DNA of 64,000 nucleotides from Mesorhizobium loti CJ3sym (lineage in GTDB: Bacteria > Pseudomonadota > Alphaproteobacteria > Rhizobiales > Rhizobiaceae). The notes beneath the pieces were generated by a model that was not told the DNA's origin, did no database searches, and saw nothing but the letters and a program-made list of their open reading frames with translations. Shown one piece after another: positions 8,306 through 17,020 of the stretch. Each line of letters starts with the position of its first letter. The stretch's first letter is position 1. The stretch lies in NCBI RefSeq assembly GCF_000472785.1, contig NZ_AXAL01000009.1:62001-126000 (forward strand), in the 5' to 3' direction. Position numbers and translations under genes: made by a program.

Positions 8306-9247
8306 CTAATCGCCGAGCGGCTCCATCTCCTTGCCGGTGCGGTGGATCTGGGCGTTGTATTTGATGCGGCGGACCGTCTCGCGGGCTGAGCCGTCGAGCT
8401 TGTAGGCGGAGGCCACGGCCAGCAGGTCGATCGCGGCCAGGAAGGCATAGCGCGAGGCCGTCGGCTTGAGCGTGTCGGGATATTCTGATACCGCCACCGT
8501 CAGCCTGACGTCGCAGGCGCGCGCCAGGTCGGTGTCGGGTGCGGTCACGGCGATGGCGTTGGCGCGGTAGTGTTTTGCGAGCTCGACAGCCTCGATCACT
8601 TCGCGCGTGCGCCCCGTGGCCGAAATGGCGATCACCAGGTCGCCGGGCTTCAAGGTCGAGGCGGTCATGCGCATCAGATAGGGGTCGCACTGGGCGCTGA
8701 CCGTGATGCCGTAGCGAAACAGCCGGTACTGGGTCTCCTGCGCCAGCGCCGAGGAACTGCCGCCGAGGCCGAAGACGGTGACCTGGCGCGCCTTGGCGAT
8801 CAGTTCGGCGGCCTTCTGCAGCTCACCCGGATCGATTTGCCGCTCGGCCTCCTGCAACGCCCGGCGCGCTTCGCCGAAGACGGCGTTCCAGAACGGCATG
8901 CCATTGTCGTTGCTGACGGTTGGCGACTTGGCCAGATAGAGCGCGCCGACGACGAGGCTCTGCGCCAGCTTCAGCTTGAAGTCGCGCACGCCCTCGCAGC
9001 CGATGGCGCGGCAGAAACGGGTCACCGTTGGCTCGCTCACCCCGGCGCGCTCGGCAATCGCCGCATTGGAGGCATCGACGGCGTATTTGACATCGTCGAG
9101 CACGACATCGGCAACGCGGCGCTCGGCCGGTCGCAATTCGGCGTAGGAATCCTTGACCAGCGAGATGATGTCGGGGATGCGCCTGACGTCTCGCCCTTCC
9201 ATGTCTCCACTCAAGGCGCTGCCTTCCCTGCTGTCAGCTTCGGTCAT
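8306..9247 (-). CDS. RpiR-family transcriptional regulator (HTH + SIS)
   Basis: A DNA-binding regulator of 313 residues. The N-terminal HTH_6 domain (about 20-95) has the classic A-x-R-A-G-V-S-E-P-T-V-T-R-F-C-R helix-turn-helix near residue 60. The C-terminal SIS sugar-phosphate-binding domain (about 145-285) has F-G-L-G-G-S-S and I-S-A-T-G-R-T motifs. RpiR proteins sense phosphosugars or related metabolites. The start at 9247 has GGGAAG upstream; several other in-frame ATG codons up to 9469 make the true N-terminus uncertain. It is divergent from the ABC transporter genes, so it is the likely local regulator. Confidence 0.88.
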   Translation of the reverse strand: MTEADSREGSALSGDMEGRDVRRIPDIISLVKDSYAELRPAERRVADVVLDDVKYAVDASNAAIAERAGVSEPTVTRFCRAIGCEGVRDFKLKLAQSLVVGALYLAKSPTVSNDNGMPFWNAVFGEARRALQEAERQIDPGELQKAAELIAKARQVTVFGLGGSSSALAQETQYRLFRYGITVSAQCDPYLMRMTASTLKPGDLVIAISATGRTREVIEAVELAKHYRANAIAVTAPDTDLARACDVRLTVAVSEYPDTLKPTASRYAFLAAIDLLAVASAYKLDGSARETVRRIKYNAQIHRTGKEMEPLGD

Positions 9248-9560
9248 GAAGTCGGTCTTCCCTGCACCTTTTTCGACCTGACCTCTTATCATGCTTGCAC
9301 GCTGTCGTTCCATGCGCCTGGGAATGCTGCAACCGCAGCGTGCCGTAAGGGCATGCCGACGCCTCTTGGTCGGAGTATGTAGGAAAGCAACAAGACTTTC
9401 AAGGCAGAGAAATCGCTTTGGAAACAATATGATACTAGCGGCCAAGAAATTTGCTGATACTGGTACCATCGCCGATGCTTGACAGCAAAGTAGGATAGTT
9501 ACAGACTGACTTTTGGCTAGGGATGAGCTACGGGATCATCACGCAATCTCCGAGGGGCGG
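9248..9560. promoter_or_regulatory. divergent promoter region between rpiR-type regulator and ABC importer
   Basis: This 313-bp region holds no credible gene. It contains GGAAAGCAACA (nonamer at 9384-9392, also found before ridA) followed at once by a TTTC that makes GAAA-N10-TTTC. There are direct repeats of TGATACT at 9430-9436 and 9455-9461, and a consensus-like TTGACA at 9479-9484 that could be a -35 element for the ABC operon, with only weak -10 candidates. These are plausible operator and promoter parts; none is proven. Confidence 0.5.
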
Positions 9561-10388
9561 ATGAACGCGGGCGAGATAACAACGCCGAAGCTTGGCGTTC
9601 AGGCAGCGACCAAGGTCTATCACACGGCGTCCGGCGACCTCTTGGCGCTGGACCGCTGCAGTCTCGATGTCCGGGCCAATGAAATCGTCTCGATCGTCGG
9701 CCCGTCCGGTTGCGGCAAGACCACGCTGTTGTGGTCGATGTCGGGCCTGCACAGCCTGACCGGCGGCGAGATCCGGCTCGACGGTATCAAGATCACCGGC
9801 CCGCATCCCGATATCGGCATCGTCTTCCAGGAAGCCAACCTTTTGCCGTGGCGCAATCTTGACGCCAACATCCGCTTTCCCTTCGAGATCAAGGGCGAGA
9901 AGCCGGATCGCGCCTGGATCGCGCATCTCTTGAACCGCGTCGGCCTCGACGGTTTCGGCGGCAAGTTTCCGCGCGAGCTGTCGGGTGGCATGCAGCAGCG
10001 CGCGGCGATCGTACGGGCGCTGGCGCTGAAACCATCGGTGCTGCTGATGGACGAGCCGTTCGGCGCGCTCGACAGTTTTACGCGTGAAGAGATGAACCGG
10101 CTGGTCGAGGAGATCTGGCTCGACACCAAGACCACCATCGTCTTCATCACCCACTCGATCGAGGAAGCGATCTTTCTCTCGGACCGCGTGGTGGTGCTGA
10201 GCGCGCGGCCGGGCCGGGTCGCCAAGGAATATCGCGTGCCGTTTCCACGGCCGCGCTCGCTGGAGATCATGGCGACCAAGGAGGTCTTCGACCTCACCAA
10301 CCGGATCAAGATGGACATTGTCGGCGAGCGCACCAGGCCGAAGCCGGCGGAGCGCACCAGCGCCGAGATCGTGAGGATCAGGCCGTGA
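9561..10388 (+). CDS. NitT/TauT-family ABC transporter ATP-binding protein
   Basis: A cytoplasmic ATPase of 275 residues that powers the importer encoded with it. All motifs are present: Walker A G-P-S-G-C-G-K-T-T near residue 48, Q-loop F-Q-E-A-N-L-L-P-W, signature L-S-G-G-M-Q-Q-R, Walker B L-L-M-D-E-P-F-G-A-L-D and the switch His in F-I-T-H-S. The Q-x-x-x-L-L-P-W form is typical of nitrate/sulfonate/taurine-type importers (SsuB/TauB). The ATG at 9561 was chosen over an earlier in-frame start because it begins the family N-terminus. Its end overlaps the permease GTG start by 4 bp, so the two are translationally coupled. Confidence 0.93.
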   Translation: MNAGEITTPKLGVQAATKVYHTASGDLLALDRCSLDVRANEIVSIVGPSGCGKTTLLWSMSGLHSLTGGEIRLDGIKITGPHPDIGIVFQEANLLPWRNLDANIRFPFEIKGEKPDRAWIAHLLNRVGLDGFGGKFPRELSGGMQQRAAIVRALALKPSVLLMDEPFGALDSFTREEMNRLVEEIWLDTKTTIVFITHSIEEAIFLSDRVVVLSARPGRVAKEYRVPFPRPRSLEIMATKEVFDLTNRIKMDIVGERTRPKPAERTSAEIVRIRP

Positions 10389-11239
10389 GCGACGCCATCC
10401 CGGAATTTTCCAAATCCAAATCGGGTGCCAAGTCAGGTGACGGCAAGGATGTCAGCCTGACCAATCTCTCGGCCTTCGCCAGCGGCCCCGGCATCAAGTC
10501 GGGCAAGGAAGTGGCCGCCATCATCGCTGTTGCCGTGATCATCATCGGCGGCATCGAACTAGCGCTGCGGCTGTTCCATGTGCCGCTCTACATCATGCCG
10601 CCGCCGAGCTCGATCGCCTATGCGCTGTTCGACGAGTTCCCGCTGATCGCGCCGCATCTCGGCTACACGCTGGTCGAGCTGGTGTCCGGCTTTGCCATCG
10701 GCGCCGCCGTCGGGCTGGTGCTGGCCGCCGTAATCACCCAGTTTCCCTTCGCCGAGAAGATCGTCGCTCCGTACATCCTGCTGCTGGTGACCACGCCGAT
10801 GCTGGCGCTGGTGCCGTTGCTTATCCTGCGCTTCGGCTTCGGCTACACGCCGCGCATCATTGCCGTGGCGCTAGCCGCCGGGCCGATGGTGATGATCAAC
10901 GCCGCCACCGGCTTTCGCCGCGTCGACAGCGCCAAGATCGCGCTGGCGCGGTCCTATGGCGCCAGCACCTTGCAGATCTTCTGGAAGATCCGTGCGCCGA
11001 TGGCGCTGCCGATGATTCTGGTCGGGCTGATGATCGGCGCCATTTTCGGGCTGCTGACGGCGGTCGGCGCCGAAATGGTCGGCGGCGGCTTCGGCCTAGG
11101 CAACCGGCTGACTACCTATTCGTCGATGATCCAGATGCCGCAATTCTTCGCCGTGGTGCTGATCCTGTCGACGCTCGGCATCCTGATCTACGTGCTGTTC
11201 TTCCTCATCGGCAAGAAGTGGGCGAGCTGGGAGGCTTGA
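10385..11239 (+). CDS. NitT/TauT-family ABC transporter permease
   Basis: An inner-membrane permease of 284 residues with about six helices after a roughly 40-residue Ser/Lys-rich cytoplasmic N-terminus. The EAA loop that contacts the ATPase is present around residues 180-200 (D-S-A-K-I-A-L-A-R-S-Y-G-A-S). The sequence matches SsuC/TauC-type BPD_transp_1 permeases. It starts with GTG at 10385, overlapping the ATPase stop. A binding-protein gene follows after 70 nt, separated by an intercistronic hairpin. The transported substrate is unknown. Confidence 0.92.
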   Translation: MSDAIPEFSKSKSGAKSGDGKDVSLTNLSAFASGPGIKSGKEVAAIIAVAVIIIGGIELALRLFHVPLYIMPPPSSIAYALFDEFPLIAPHLGYTLVELVSGFAIGAAVGLVLAAVITQFPFAEKIVAPYILLLVTTPMLALVPLLILRFGFGYTPRIIAVALAAGPMVMINAATGFRRVDSAKIALARSYGASTLQIFWKIRAPMALPMILVGLMIGAIFGLLTAVGAEMVGGGFGLGNRLTTYSSMIQMPQFFAVVLILSTLGILIYVLFFLIGKKWASWEA

Positions 11240-11257
11240 AGACAAGGGTGAAAACAA

Positions 11258-11274
11258 CGCCCGGGAGGCGGGCG
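11258..11274 (+). other. intercistronic hairpin before binding-protein gene
   Basis: CGCCCG (11258-11263) and CGGGCG (11269-11274) form a short GC stem in the gap between permease and binding-protein genes. Such hairpins often raise the amount of the binding-protein transcript relative to the membrane parts. The role here is inferred only from position. Confidence 0.4.
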
Positions 11275-11309
11275 CCAACAGACTGACGTCAAACAAAAAG
11301 GGGAAAGCG

Positions 11310-12473
11310 ATGACCAAAGACGATTCGATCCGCCAGGCGGGTATCAGCCGCCGTTACTTCCTGCAGGTCACCGGCGCGGGACTGGTGACGGCAACGGCGC
11401 TTGGCGCCACCGGCCTCAAGGCGCGGGCCGAGGCCTACGGCAAATTCACCTGGATCTCGCCGCGCGGCACGCTCGAAGTGCTCGACGACTATCCCTACTG
11501 GGCAGCCAAGAAGGCCGGCTATTTCGACGGGCTGGACACCGACATGCAGCCCGGCCCATCGGACGGCACCGCGACGGTCAAGTTCGTCGATGTCGGCCAG
11601 GCCGATATGGGCTTTCCGTCGCCCGGCGTGTTCTCCTTCGCCATCCAGAACGGCATGAAGCTGAAGTCGGTGTTCCATATGGGCGCGCGCGACACGTTCA
11701 GCATCGCCTTCCGCAAGGGCGAGGGCTCGAACGATCTGAAGAAGCTCGAAGGCAAGACCATCCTGCTCGGCTCCGCCGCCTGGCAGTCGATCACCGATCC
11801 GCTGCTGGCCGCGCAAGGCGTCGACATCAAGAAGGTCAAGTATGTCGAAGCCGGCTGGCCGACCTGGGGCACAGCACTTGCCGGCGGCCAGGGTGACGCT
11901 GCCCTGGCGTGGGAGGGCCTGCGCGCCGAATGGATCGCCAAGGGTCTCGATTTCGAATACTGGCTCGGCGTGAAGAACTCCAAGCTGCCGGCCAACACTT
12001 TCGTGGTGCGCGCCGCCGATCTCGAGGATGCCGACAAGAAGGCGTTCTTGGAAAAATACCTGCGCGGCTGGGCGATGGGCCTGGAATTCGGGTACCAGAA
12101 TCCGCGCGCGGCGGTCGAAGCGGTGTTCGAGCAGTTTCCGACACTGGCCAAGAATCTCGGGCCGGAACTCGGCACCACCTCGATCCTGCAACAGATCAAC
12201 GTCTTCCGTGGCGACATGGACAAGCGCGGCGGCTGGGGCTCGCACGACATGGCAAGCTGGCAGGGCTTCTTCGACGAGATCCACAAGATCGGCCAGATCA
12301 CCAATCCGGTGAAGGCCGAGGACGTCTGCAGCAACGAGCTAATCCCGGCCGCCAACAGTTTCGACAAAGCCAAGGTCAAGGCCGATGCCGACGGCGTCAA
12401 ACTGTCGGAAGGCTTCGCCGCGCTCGATGTCGAGAAGATCAAGGCGCATCTGTTCGATTCGGCGATCAAGTAG
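11310..12473 (+). CDS. Tat-exported ABC substrate-binding protein (NMT1/SsuA-like)
   Basis: A periplasmic solute-binding protein of 387 residues. The N-terminus carries a twin-arginine motif S-R-R-Y-F-L-Q (residues 13-19) and a hydrophobic region with cleavage expected near residue 40, so folded export through Tat is likely. The mature part has the NMT1/THI5-like layout: a W-A-A-K-K-A-G-Y-F-D segment near 63, and V-G-Q-A-D-M-G-F near 95. A strong AAGGGGAAAG ribosome-binding site precedes the ATG. Family members bind sulfonates, nitrate, thiamine precursors or aromatic compounds; nothing here fixes the ligand. It completes the ABC importer with the two preceding genes. Confidence 0.9.
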   Translation: MTKDDSIRQAGISRRYFLQVTGAGLVTATALGATGLKARAEAYGKFTWISPRGTLEVLDDYPYWAAKKAGYFDGLDTDMQPGPSDGTATVKFVDVGQADMGFPSPGVFSFAIQNGMKLKSVFHMGARDTFSIAFRKGEGSNDLKKLEGKTILLGSAAWQSITDPLLAAQGVDIKKVKYVEAGWPTWGTALAGGQGDAALAWEGLRAEWIAKGLDFEYWLGVKNSKLPANTFVVRAADLEDADKKAFLEKYLRGWAMGLEFGYQNPRAAVEAVFEQFPTLAKNLGPELGTTSILQQINVFRGDMDKRGGWGSHDMASWQGFFDEIHKIGQITNPVKAEDVCSNELIPAANSFDKAKVKADADGVKLSEGFAALDVEKIKAHLFDSAIK

Positions 12474-12490
12474 ATTGCCGACAGCAACAT

Positions 12491-12515
12491 CGGGCGGCGA
12501 CAGGGTTGCCGCCCG
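12491..12515 (+). other. intercistronic hairpin after binding-protein gene
   Basis: CGGGCGGC (12491-12498) pairs with GCCGCCCG (12508-12515) around a 9-nt loop in the 74-nt gap before the Gfo/Idh/MocA gene. There is no T-run, so it is more likely an mRNA-stabilising or attenuating hairpin than a full terminator. Confidence 0.45.
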
Positions 12516-12547
12516 CAATCCATTGAAGAAAAGCGTGGGAGGCTGAG

Positions 12548-13636
12548 ATGGCCGAAAAGGTAAAAGTGCTGGTGGTGGGTCTCGGCAATATGGGGGCGTC
12601 GCATGCCAGCGCCTATCACCGCTCCGAGGGTTTTGAGATCGTCGGCATCATGAGCCGCTCGATCAAGAGCAACACCAAGATCCCGCCGGAACTGGCCTCC
12701 TATCCACTCTACGAGGACTTTGATCTCGCGCTGAAGGAGACCAGGCCGGACGCCGTCTCGATCAACAGCTGGCCGAACACGCATGCCGAATACGCGTTGA
12801 AGGCGATCGCGGCCAATTGCCATGTGTTCATGGAAAAGCCGCTCGCCACCAACATCGAGGATGCCGAAAAGGTCGTGGCGGCCGCGCGGGCAAAAAACCG
12901 TAAGCTGGTGCTCGGCTACATCCTGCGCGTCCACCCCTCGTGGATCAAATTCATCGAGGTCGGCAAGACGCTGGGCAAACCGCTGGTCATGCGGCTCAAC
13001 CTCAACCAGCAGAGCAGCGGCAGCGCCTGGCACTGGCACAAGAACCTGATCGATTCGCTGATCCCGATCGTCGATTGCGGCGTGCACTATGTCGACGTCA
13101 TGTGCCAGCTGACCGGCGCCAAGCCGGTGCGGGTGCACGGCATCGGCGCCAAATTGTGGGCGGAGGCCGACAAGCAGAATTACGGCCATCTGCATGTCAC
13201 TTTCGATGACGGCTCGGTCGGCTGGTACGAGGCCGGCTGGGGGCCGATGATGAGCGAGACGGCCTATTTCGTGAAGGACGTGGTCGGGCCCAAGGGCGCG
13301 GTGTCGATCGTCGCCGGCCAGGCTGCCAGCACCGCGTCGGACGCCGAAGTTTCCAATTCGGCCGACATCGACCGCCACACCAAGACCGATGCGCTGAAGA
13401 TCCACTATGCCGCGGTCGATGGCGACAAGAACTTTTCCAAACCCGACGAGATCGTCAGCATGGAGGACGAACCCGGCCACCAGGAACTGTGCGACCGCGA
13501 GCAGGCCTTCTTCCTGCGCGCTATCCGCGAGGATCTCGATCTGACCGAGCAGATGGATGCCGCGGTCAACAGCCTGCGCATCGTGCTCGCCGCCGAACAG
13601 AGCATCGAACTGGGGCGGACTGTCGAGCTGGCCTGA
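12548..13636 (+). CDS. Gfo/Idh/MocA-family NAD(P)-dependent oxidoreductase
   Basis: A cytoplasmic dehydrogenase of 362 residues. The Rossmann domain begins at once with V-V-G-L-G-N-M-G (residues 9-16), and the diagnostic E-K-P-L-A-T-N motif lies near residue 97. The C-terminal alpha/beta domain carries D-C-G-V-H-Y-V-D near residue 178, holding the usual catalytic Asp/His region. Family members oxidise sugars, inositols, or amino-sugar derivatives. It follows the importer genes on the same strand after a 74-nt gap with a hairpin, so it probably acts on the imported compound. The RpiR-type regulator with its SIS domain also hints at a sugar-like substrate, but this is inference. Confidence 0.9.
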   Translation: MAEKVKVLVVGLGNMGASHASAYHRSEGFEIVGIMSRSIKSNTKIPPELASYPLYEDFDLALKETRPDAVSINSWPNTHAEYALKAIAANCHVFMEKPLATNIEDAEKVVAAARAKNRKLVLGYILRVHPSWIKFIEVGKTLGKPLVMRLNLNQQSSGSAWHWHKNLIDSLIPIVDCGVHYVDVMCQLTGAKPVRVHGIGAKLWAEADKQNYGHLHVTFDDGSVGWYEAGWGPMMSETAYFVKDVVGPKGAVSIVAGQAASTASDAEVSNSADIDRHTKTDALKIHYAAVDGDKNFSKPDEIVSMEDEPGHQELCDREQAFFLRAIREDLDLTEQMDAAVNSLRIVLAAEQSIELGRTVELA

Positions 13637-13756
13637 CGCCGCGCCGGCCCCCCGTCCGGCCGCTTCGCGGCCATCTGTGCCGGGGCGAGTCACGGGCCTC
13701 GCCCGTCCTTCGGACCCCCGTGGGGGAGAAGAGGGAAGCGCTGGCGCTGACAATCT

Positions 13757-13776
13757 CCTCTCCCCTCGGGGAGAGG
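13757..13776. repeat. short palindromic element (CCTCTCCCC hairpin)
   Basis: CCTCTCCCC (13757-13765) and GGGGAGAGG (13768-13776) form a perfect 9-bp hairpin with a two-base loop. It sits inside a roughly 100-bp repeat-like stretch (about 13715-13815) between the Gfo/Idh/MocA and amidase genes. It resembles one half of the 8150-8296 element. Confidence 0.6.
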
Positions 13777-13848
13777 TCAGCCGAGCGAAGCGGAGGCTGG
13801 GTGAGGGTGAGTCACTCAGCCACCGATATAGTGTGAAAGGAGTAATAC

Positions 13849-15291
13849 ATGGCCGCTGTCACCGACAGTCTGTTGAAAACCTATGCCGAGTCCGATGCGC
13901 TCGGTCTCGCCGCACTGGTGCGCGGCGGCCAGGTGTCGCCGGCCGAGCTGGTCGAGGCGGCGATCACGCTGGTCGAGCGGCTCAATCCGGCGCTGAATGC
14001 GGTCATCCATCGCCTCTATGACATGGCGCGGGCGCAAGCGCAGACGGTCGACAGATCGGCGCCCTTCGCCGGGGTGCCGTTCCTGCTCAAGGAACTGGCC
14101 TCGTCCTGGACCGGCGCGCCGAACACCAATTCTTCGTTCTATTTGAAAGATGTCGTCGCCGACTTCGACACCGAAGTCGTTCGCCGCATGAAGGCGGCGG
14201 GGCTGGTGCTGGTCGGCAAGTCGAACGCGCCCGAAAATGGCTGGTCGATCACGACCGAGCCTAAGCTTTATGGCGTAACCAAGAACCCGTGGAAGGAAGG
14301 CATCACGCCGGGTGGGTCGAGCGGCGGCGCGGCGGCTGCCATCGCCGCGCGCATGGCGCCGATCGCGGAAGCCAGCGACGGCGCCGGCTCGATCCGCATT
14401 CCGGCCTCGTGCTGCGGCATTGTCGGGCTGAAACCGTCGCGCGGCCGCGTCAGCCTCGCGCCGTTCGGCGACTATTGGTATGGCGGCGCCTATTTCCTCT
14501 GCTGCTCGCGCACGGTACGCGACACCGCGGCCTATCTCGACGCGGTGGCCGGTGCGCTCCCGGGCGACCCTTATACGCCGCCGGTGCCGGATGCCTCCTG
14601 GCTCGGCCTGTCGGCGCGGGCACCGAAGAAGCTGCGCATCGGCTTCACCGTCAAGCCGCCCAACGGCACCGCCATCGACCCGGAAGTGAAGGCGGCGGTG
14701 CTGGCGACGGTGGCGGCACTCGAGCGTCTAGGGCACGATGTCGAGGAGCACGACATGCCGCTCGATGCCAATGGCGTGTGGGCAACCTACACCAACATGA
14801 CCTGCGTGCAGACGGCGGCGACCTTCGACTATCTTGAAACGGTGATCGGCCGGCCGGTGACATCTGGCGATGTCGAGGCGGTAACCTGGGCGATCATCGA
14901 GCGCGGCCGTGCCACCAGCGGTGTCAGGCACATCGCCGATGTCGAGCAGCTCCGGCAGATCGGCCGCGATATTGTCGGCGATCTCAACGCCTATGATCTT
15001 TTCATAACGCCGACGCTGACGCAGCTGCCGCGCCCGTTCGGCTATTACGACATGTCTGAGACCGACCTCGACCGCTACAACGCCAAATGGGCGGATTCGG
15101 TGTTCGCCTTTCCCTTCAACATCTCCGGCCAGCCGGCGATCTCGCTGCCGCTCGGCTGGTCGAAAGGCGGCGTGCCGATCGGCGTCCAACTGGTCGGCCG
15201 CTACGGTGACGAGGCGACGGTGCTGGCGGCGTCGGCGCAGTTGGAGCAGGAGATGCCGTGGAGGGATCGGCGGCCGGCTGTGAGTGGTTAG
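13849..15291 (+). CDS. amidase signature (AS) family amidase
   Basis: A cytoplasmic amide hydrolase of 480 residues, the normal size for the AS family. The Ser-cisSer-Lys triad is visible: Lys in V-L-V-G-K-S-N near residue 124, the glycine/serine motif G-G-S-S-G-G-A near residue 154, and the nucleophile region [13 protein letters not shown] near 174-187. The ATG has AAAGGAG upstream. It is the last gene of the run that starts at 9561, about 210 bp behind the dehydrogenase across a repeat element, so it may have its own promoter. Its job may be to release an amine or ammonia from the imported amide. The exact substrate is unknown. Confidence 0.9.
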   Translation: MAAVTDSLLKTYAESDALGLAALVRGGQVSPAELVEAAITLVERLNPALNAVIHRLYDMARAQAQTVDRSAPFAGVPFLLKELASSWTGAPNTNSSFYLKDVVADFDTEVVRRMKAAGLVLVGKSNAPENGWSITTEPKLYGVTKNPWKEGITPGGSSGGAAAAIAARMAPIAEASDGAGSIRIPASCCGIVGLKPSRGRVSLAPFGDYWYGGAYFLCCSRTVRDTAAYLDAVAGALPGDPYTPPVPDASWLGLSARAPKKLRIGFTVKPPNGTAIDPEVKAAVLATVAALERLGHDVEEHDMPLDANGVWATYTNMTCVQTAATFDYLETVIGRPVTSGDVEAVTWAIIERGRATSGVRHIADVEQLRQIGRDIVGDLNAYDLFITPTLTQLPRPFGYYDMSETDLDRYNAKWADSVFAFPFNISGQPAISLPLGWSKGGVPIGVQLVGRYGDEATVLAASAQLEQEMPWRDRRPAVSG

Positions 15292-15330
15292 GGGCTGAGT
15301 GGGGGTTGACCATTCGTCGGCAAACCTTTC

Positions 15331-15541
15331 CCTTCGTCATCCTGGGGCGGAGCAAGGAGCGCAGCGACGCAGCGCAGACCCCGGGATCCATGCCGCGACA
15401 TTAACAACTCCGCAGCGGTCCAGAATTCTGCTCCGCCGCACTCCGTGGCAAGGTCGCGGCATGGATCCCTTGGGCTGCGGAGCAGCTCCAGGGGTCTCCG
15501 CGACGGAGCTTCGCTCCTGCTCCGCCCGTGGATGACGAAGG
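15331..15541. repeat. long inverted-repeat intergenic element, copy 1
   Basis: The left arm (15331-15400, starting CCTTCGTCATCCTGGGGCGG) and an inverted right arm (about 15452-15541) flank a non-palindromic centre. Two further copies lie at 35211-35457 and 46781-46966 and share the same CTTCGTCATCC ends and a GGATCCATGCCG inner boundary. The element fills most of the gap between the amidase and the M24 peptidase gene, where I see no gene. Confidence 0.8.
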
Positions 15542-15581
15542 TGGAAGGGCTTCGGCCAGTCTCCGGAGTGAAGTCCCTCTG

Positions 15582-16823
15582 CTACGCAATCCTTTCCAGC
15601 CGTCTCGGCAGCCGGTTCATCGCCGCCGGCCCATCCGCTGTGATCAGGAACTGGTCTTCCAGATTGAAGCTGGCGAGGCCGTCTATGTAGAGCGGGATTT
15701 CGAAGGCCAGCACCATGCCCGCTTCGATGACGACATCGCTGTCGGCCGCAATAAAGGGCCATTGCTCGGAGAAGACCGACTGGCCGACGCTGTGGCCGAA
15801 ATGGCCGCGACGATAGGAGCGCAGGCCTTGTCGCGCGAGGCTCTCGGTGGTGATGCGGTGGACGTGGGCGAGCGTGTTTCCAGGGATCAGCACCGCCAGC
15901 CCGTCATCGAAGGCGCGCTCGGCGATCGCGTGCAGTTCGGCCTGGTCGGCGGAAGGCGTTCCGAAGGTGAAGTTGCGCGACATGTCGGAGGCATAACTGC
16001 CGACCGTGCAGACCATGTCGCATTTCAGCGGATCGCCGGCCACGGCCCTGGCATCGGCGCCCTTGGCGCGGGCGCCGAGCGTCACATATTCCGCCGTCAC
16101 GACCGGATGCGACAGCCCAGCCGCGGCCTCAGTGACGCCCTTGCGGTAGAGCGCGATCAGGTCGGCCTGGCGCATGCCGGCCATGGCATCGACCTGCAGC
16201 CGCTCCAGCCCTGCTTCCGAGAGAAAAATACCTTGCTGCAGCAGATCGATCTCGCGTTGCGACTTGATGGTCCGCAACCTGTCCAGAATTGGTGAACCGT
16301 CGACGACAGGGCAATCCGGCAGCAACGCCTGGATGGCCGCGAAATCGGTTGATGGAATAAAGTCGAGGTCGACGCCGAGCGTTGCACGCTCCAGTCCGAA
16401 CTCCTCCAGCAAGGCCTGTAACTGCCGCGCCGCGCCGGCGAGATCGAAGGTCGCGGGACGGGAGAAATCCGGCGCGCGGCCAAGCGTGGCAAGGCCGGCC
16501 TCGATGCGCTCGGCCAGAAGACCGTGAGTGCCTGTCTCCAGGGGTACGGATTCGATCCAGATCGGGTGCGACCGCACCACCGCTTCCGGCGCGGCTAGCA
16601 GCAGCTGCGCCACGTTGAAGTCGGCCACGACAACGCCGATCGGCAGGTCTTGTCGGGCCGGGATGACGACGAAGCCGGCGCCGGCACGCCGGAACAAGCC
16701 GGCCGGGCCGATCCATGCGCCGGTCGCATAGTGGAAGGCCTCGGGCGCGCACAGCACCAGCGCCCCGATGCCGGCGCGGCCCATCAATTGCGCGGCGCGC
16801 TGGCGGTCGACAAAGCCTGTCAT
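15582..16823 (-). CDS. M24-family (Xaa-Pro aminopeptidase/creatinase-like) metallopeptidase
   Basis: A cytoplasmic pita-bread hydrolase of 413 residues. The creatinase-like N-terminal domain covers about 1-150 and the M24 catalytic domain about 170-400. Metal-ligand candidates are the two Asp residues in C-D-x-V-x-x-x-G-S-Y-A-S-D near residue 250, the His in H-F-G-H-S-V-G near 340, the Glu in F-E-I-P-L near 374, and a final Glu in N-L-E-D-Q near 388. The ATG at 16823 has GGAG six bases upstream; the frame continues to 16874 without a site. Family members cleave Xaa-Pro bonds or N-methyl amidines such as creatine. With the amidase and RidA nearby, a role in breaking down an amide or guanidino compound is possible but unproven. 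Confidence 0.87.
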   Translation of the reverse strand: MTGFVDRQRAAQLMGRAGIGALVLCAPEAFHYATGAWIGPAGLFRRAGAGFVVIPARQDLPIGVVVADFNVAQLLLAAPEAVVRSHPIWIESVPLETGTHGLLAERIEAGLATLGRAPDFSRPATFDLAGAARQLQALLEEFGLERATLGVDLDFIPSTDFAAIQALLPDCPVVDGSPILDRLRTIKSQREIDLLQQGIFLSEAGLERLQVDAMAGMRQADLIALYRKGVTEAAAGLSHPVVTAEYVTLGARAKGADARAVAGDPLKCDMVCTVGSYASDMSRNFTFGTPSADQAELHAIAERAFDDGLAVLIPGNTLAHVHRITTESLARQGLRSYRRGHFGHSVGQSVFSEQWPFIAADSDVVIEAGMVLAFEIPLYIDGLASFNLEDQFLITADGPAAMNRLPRRLERIA

Positions 16824-17020
16824 GGTGCTCTCCGGATGTCCGAAGAGGCAAGGGAGCATTGCACAGGGCGACAATCAAGCCAGTTGCTCGCTGATGACGG
16901 TCTGCGGGCATGGCATCATTCGAGATTGCAGAGGGCGAAGTGACGGATGGTGCGCTCGCCGATTGCCGAGACATCCGATCCGTGGACGCAGGCAGTCCAC
17001 CCAACCGAACGACGAAACCC

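Noticed and set aside
8231..9382. Reading frames around rpiR on the plus strand
   Set aside because: They are shadows of the RpiR gene, and in part translations of the palindromic repeat.
11519..13753. 744-codon minus-strand frame across the binding protein and dehydrogenase genes
   Set aside because: It spans two well-supported genes on the other strand and matches no family.
15331..15541. Insertion sequence, from the inverted-repeat ends
   Set aside because: The element has no transposase frame and is too short; it fits a palindromic intergenic repeat better.
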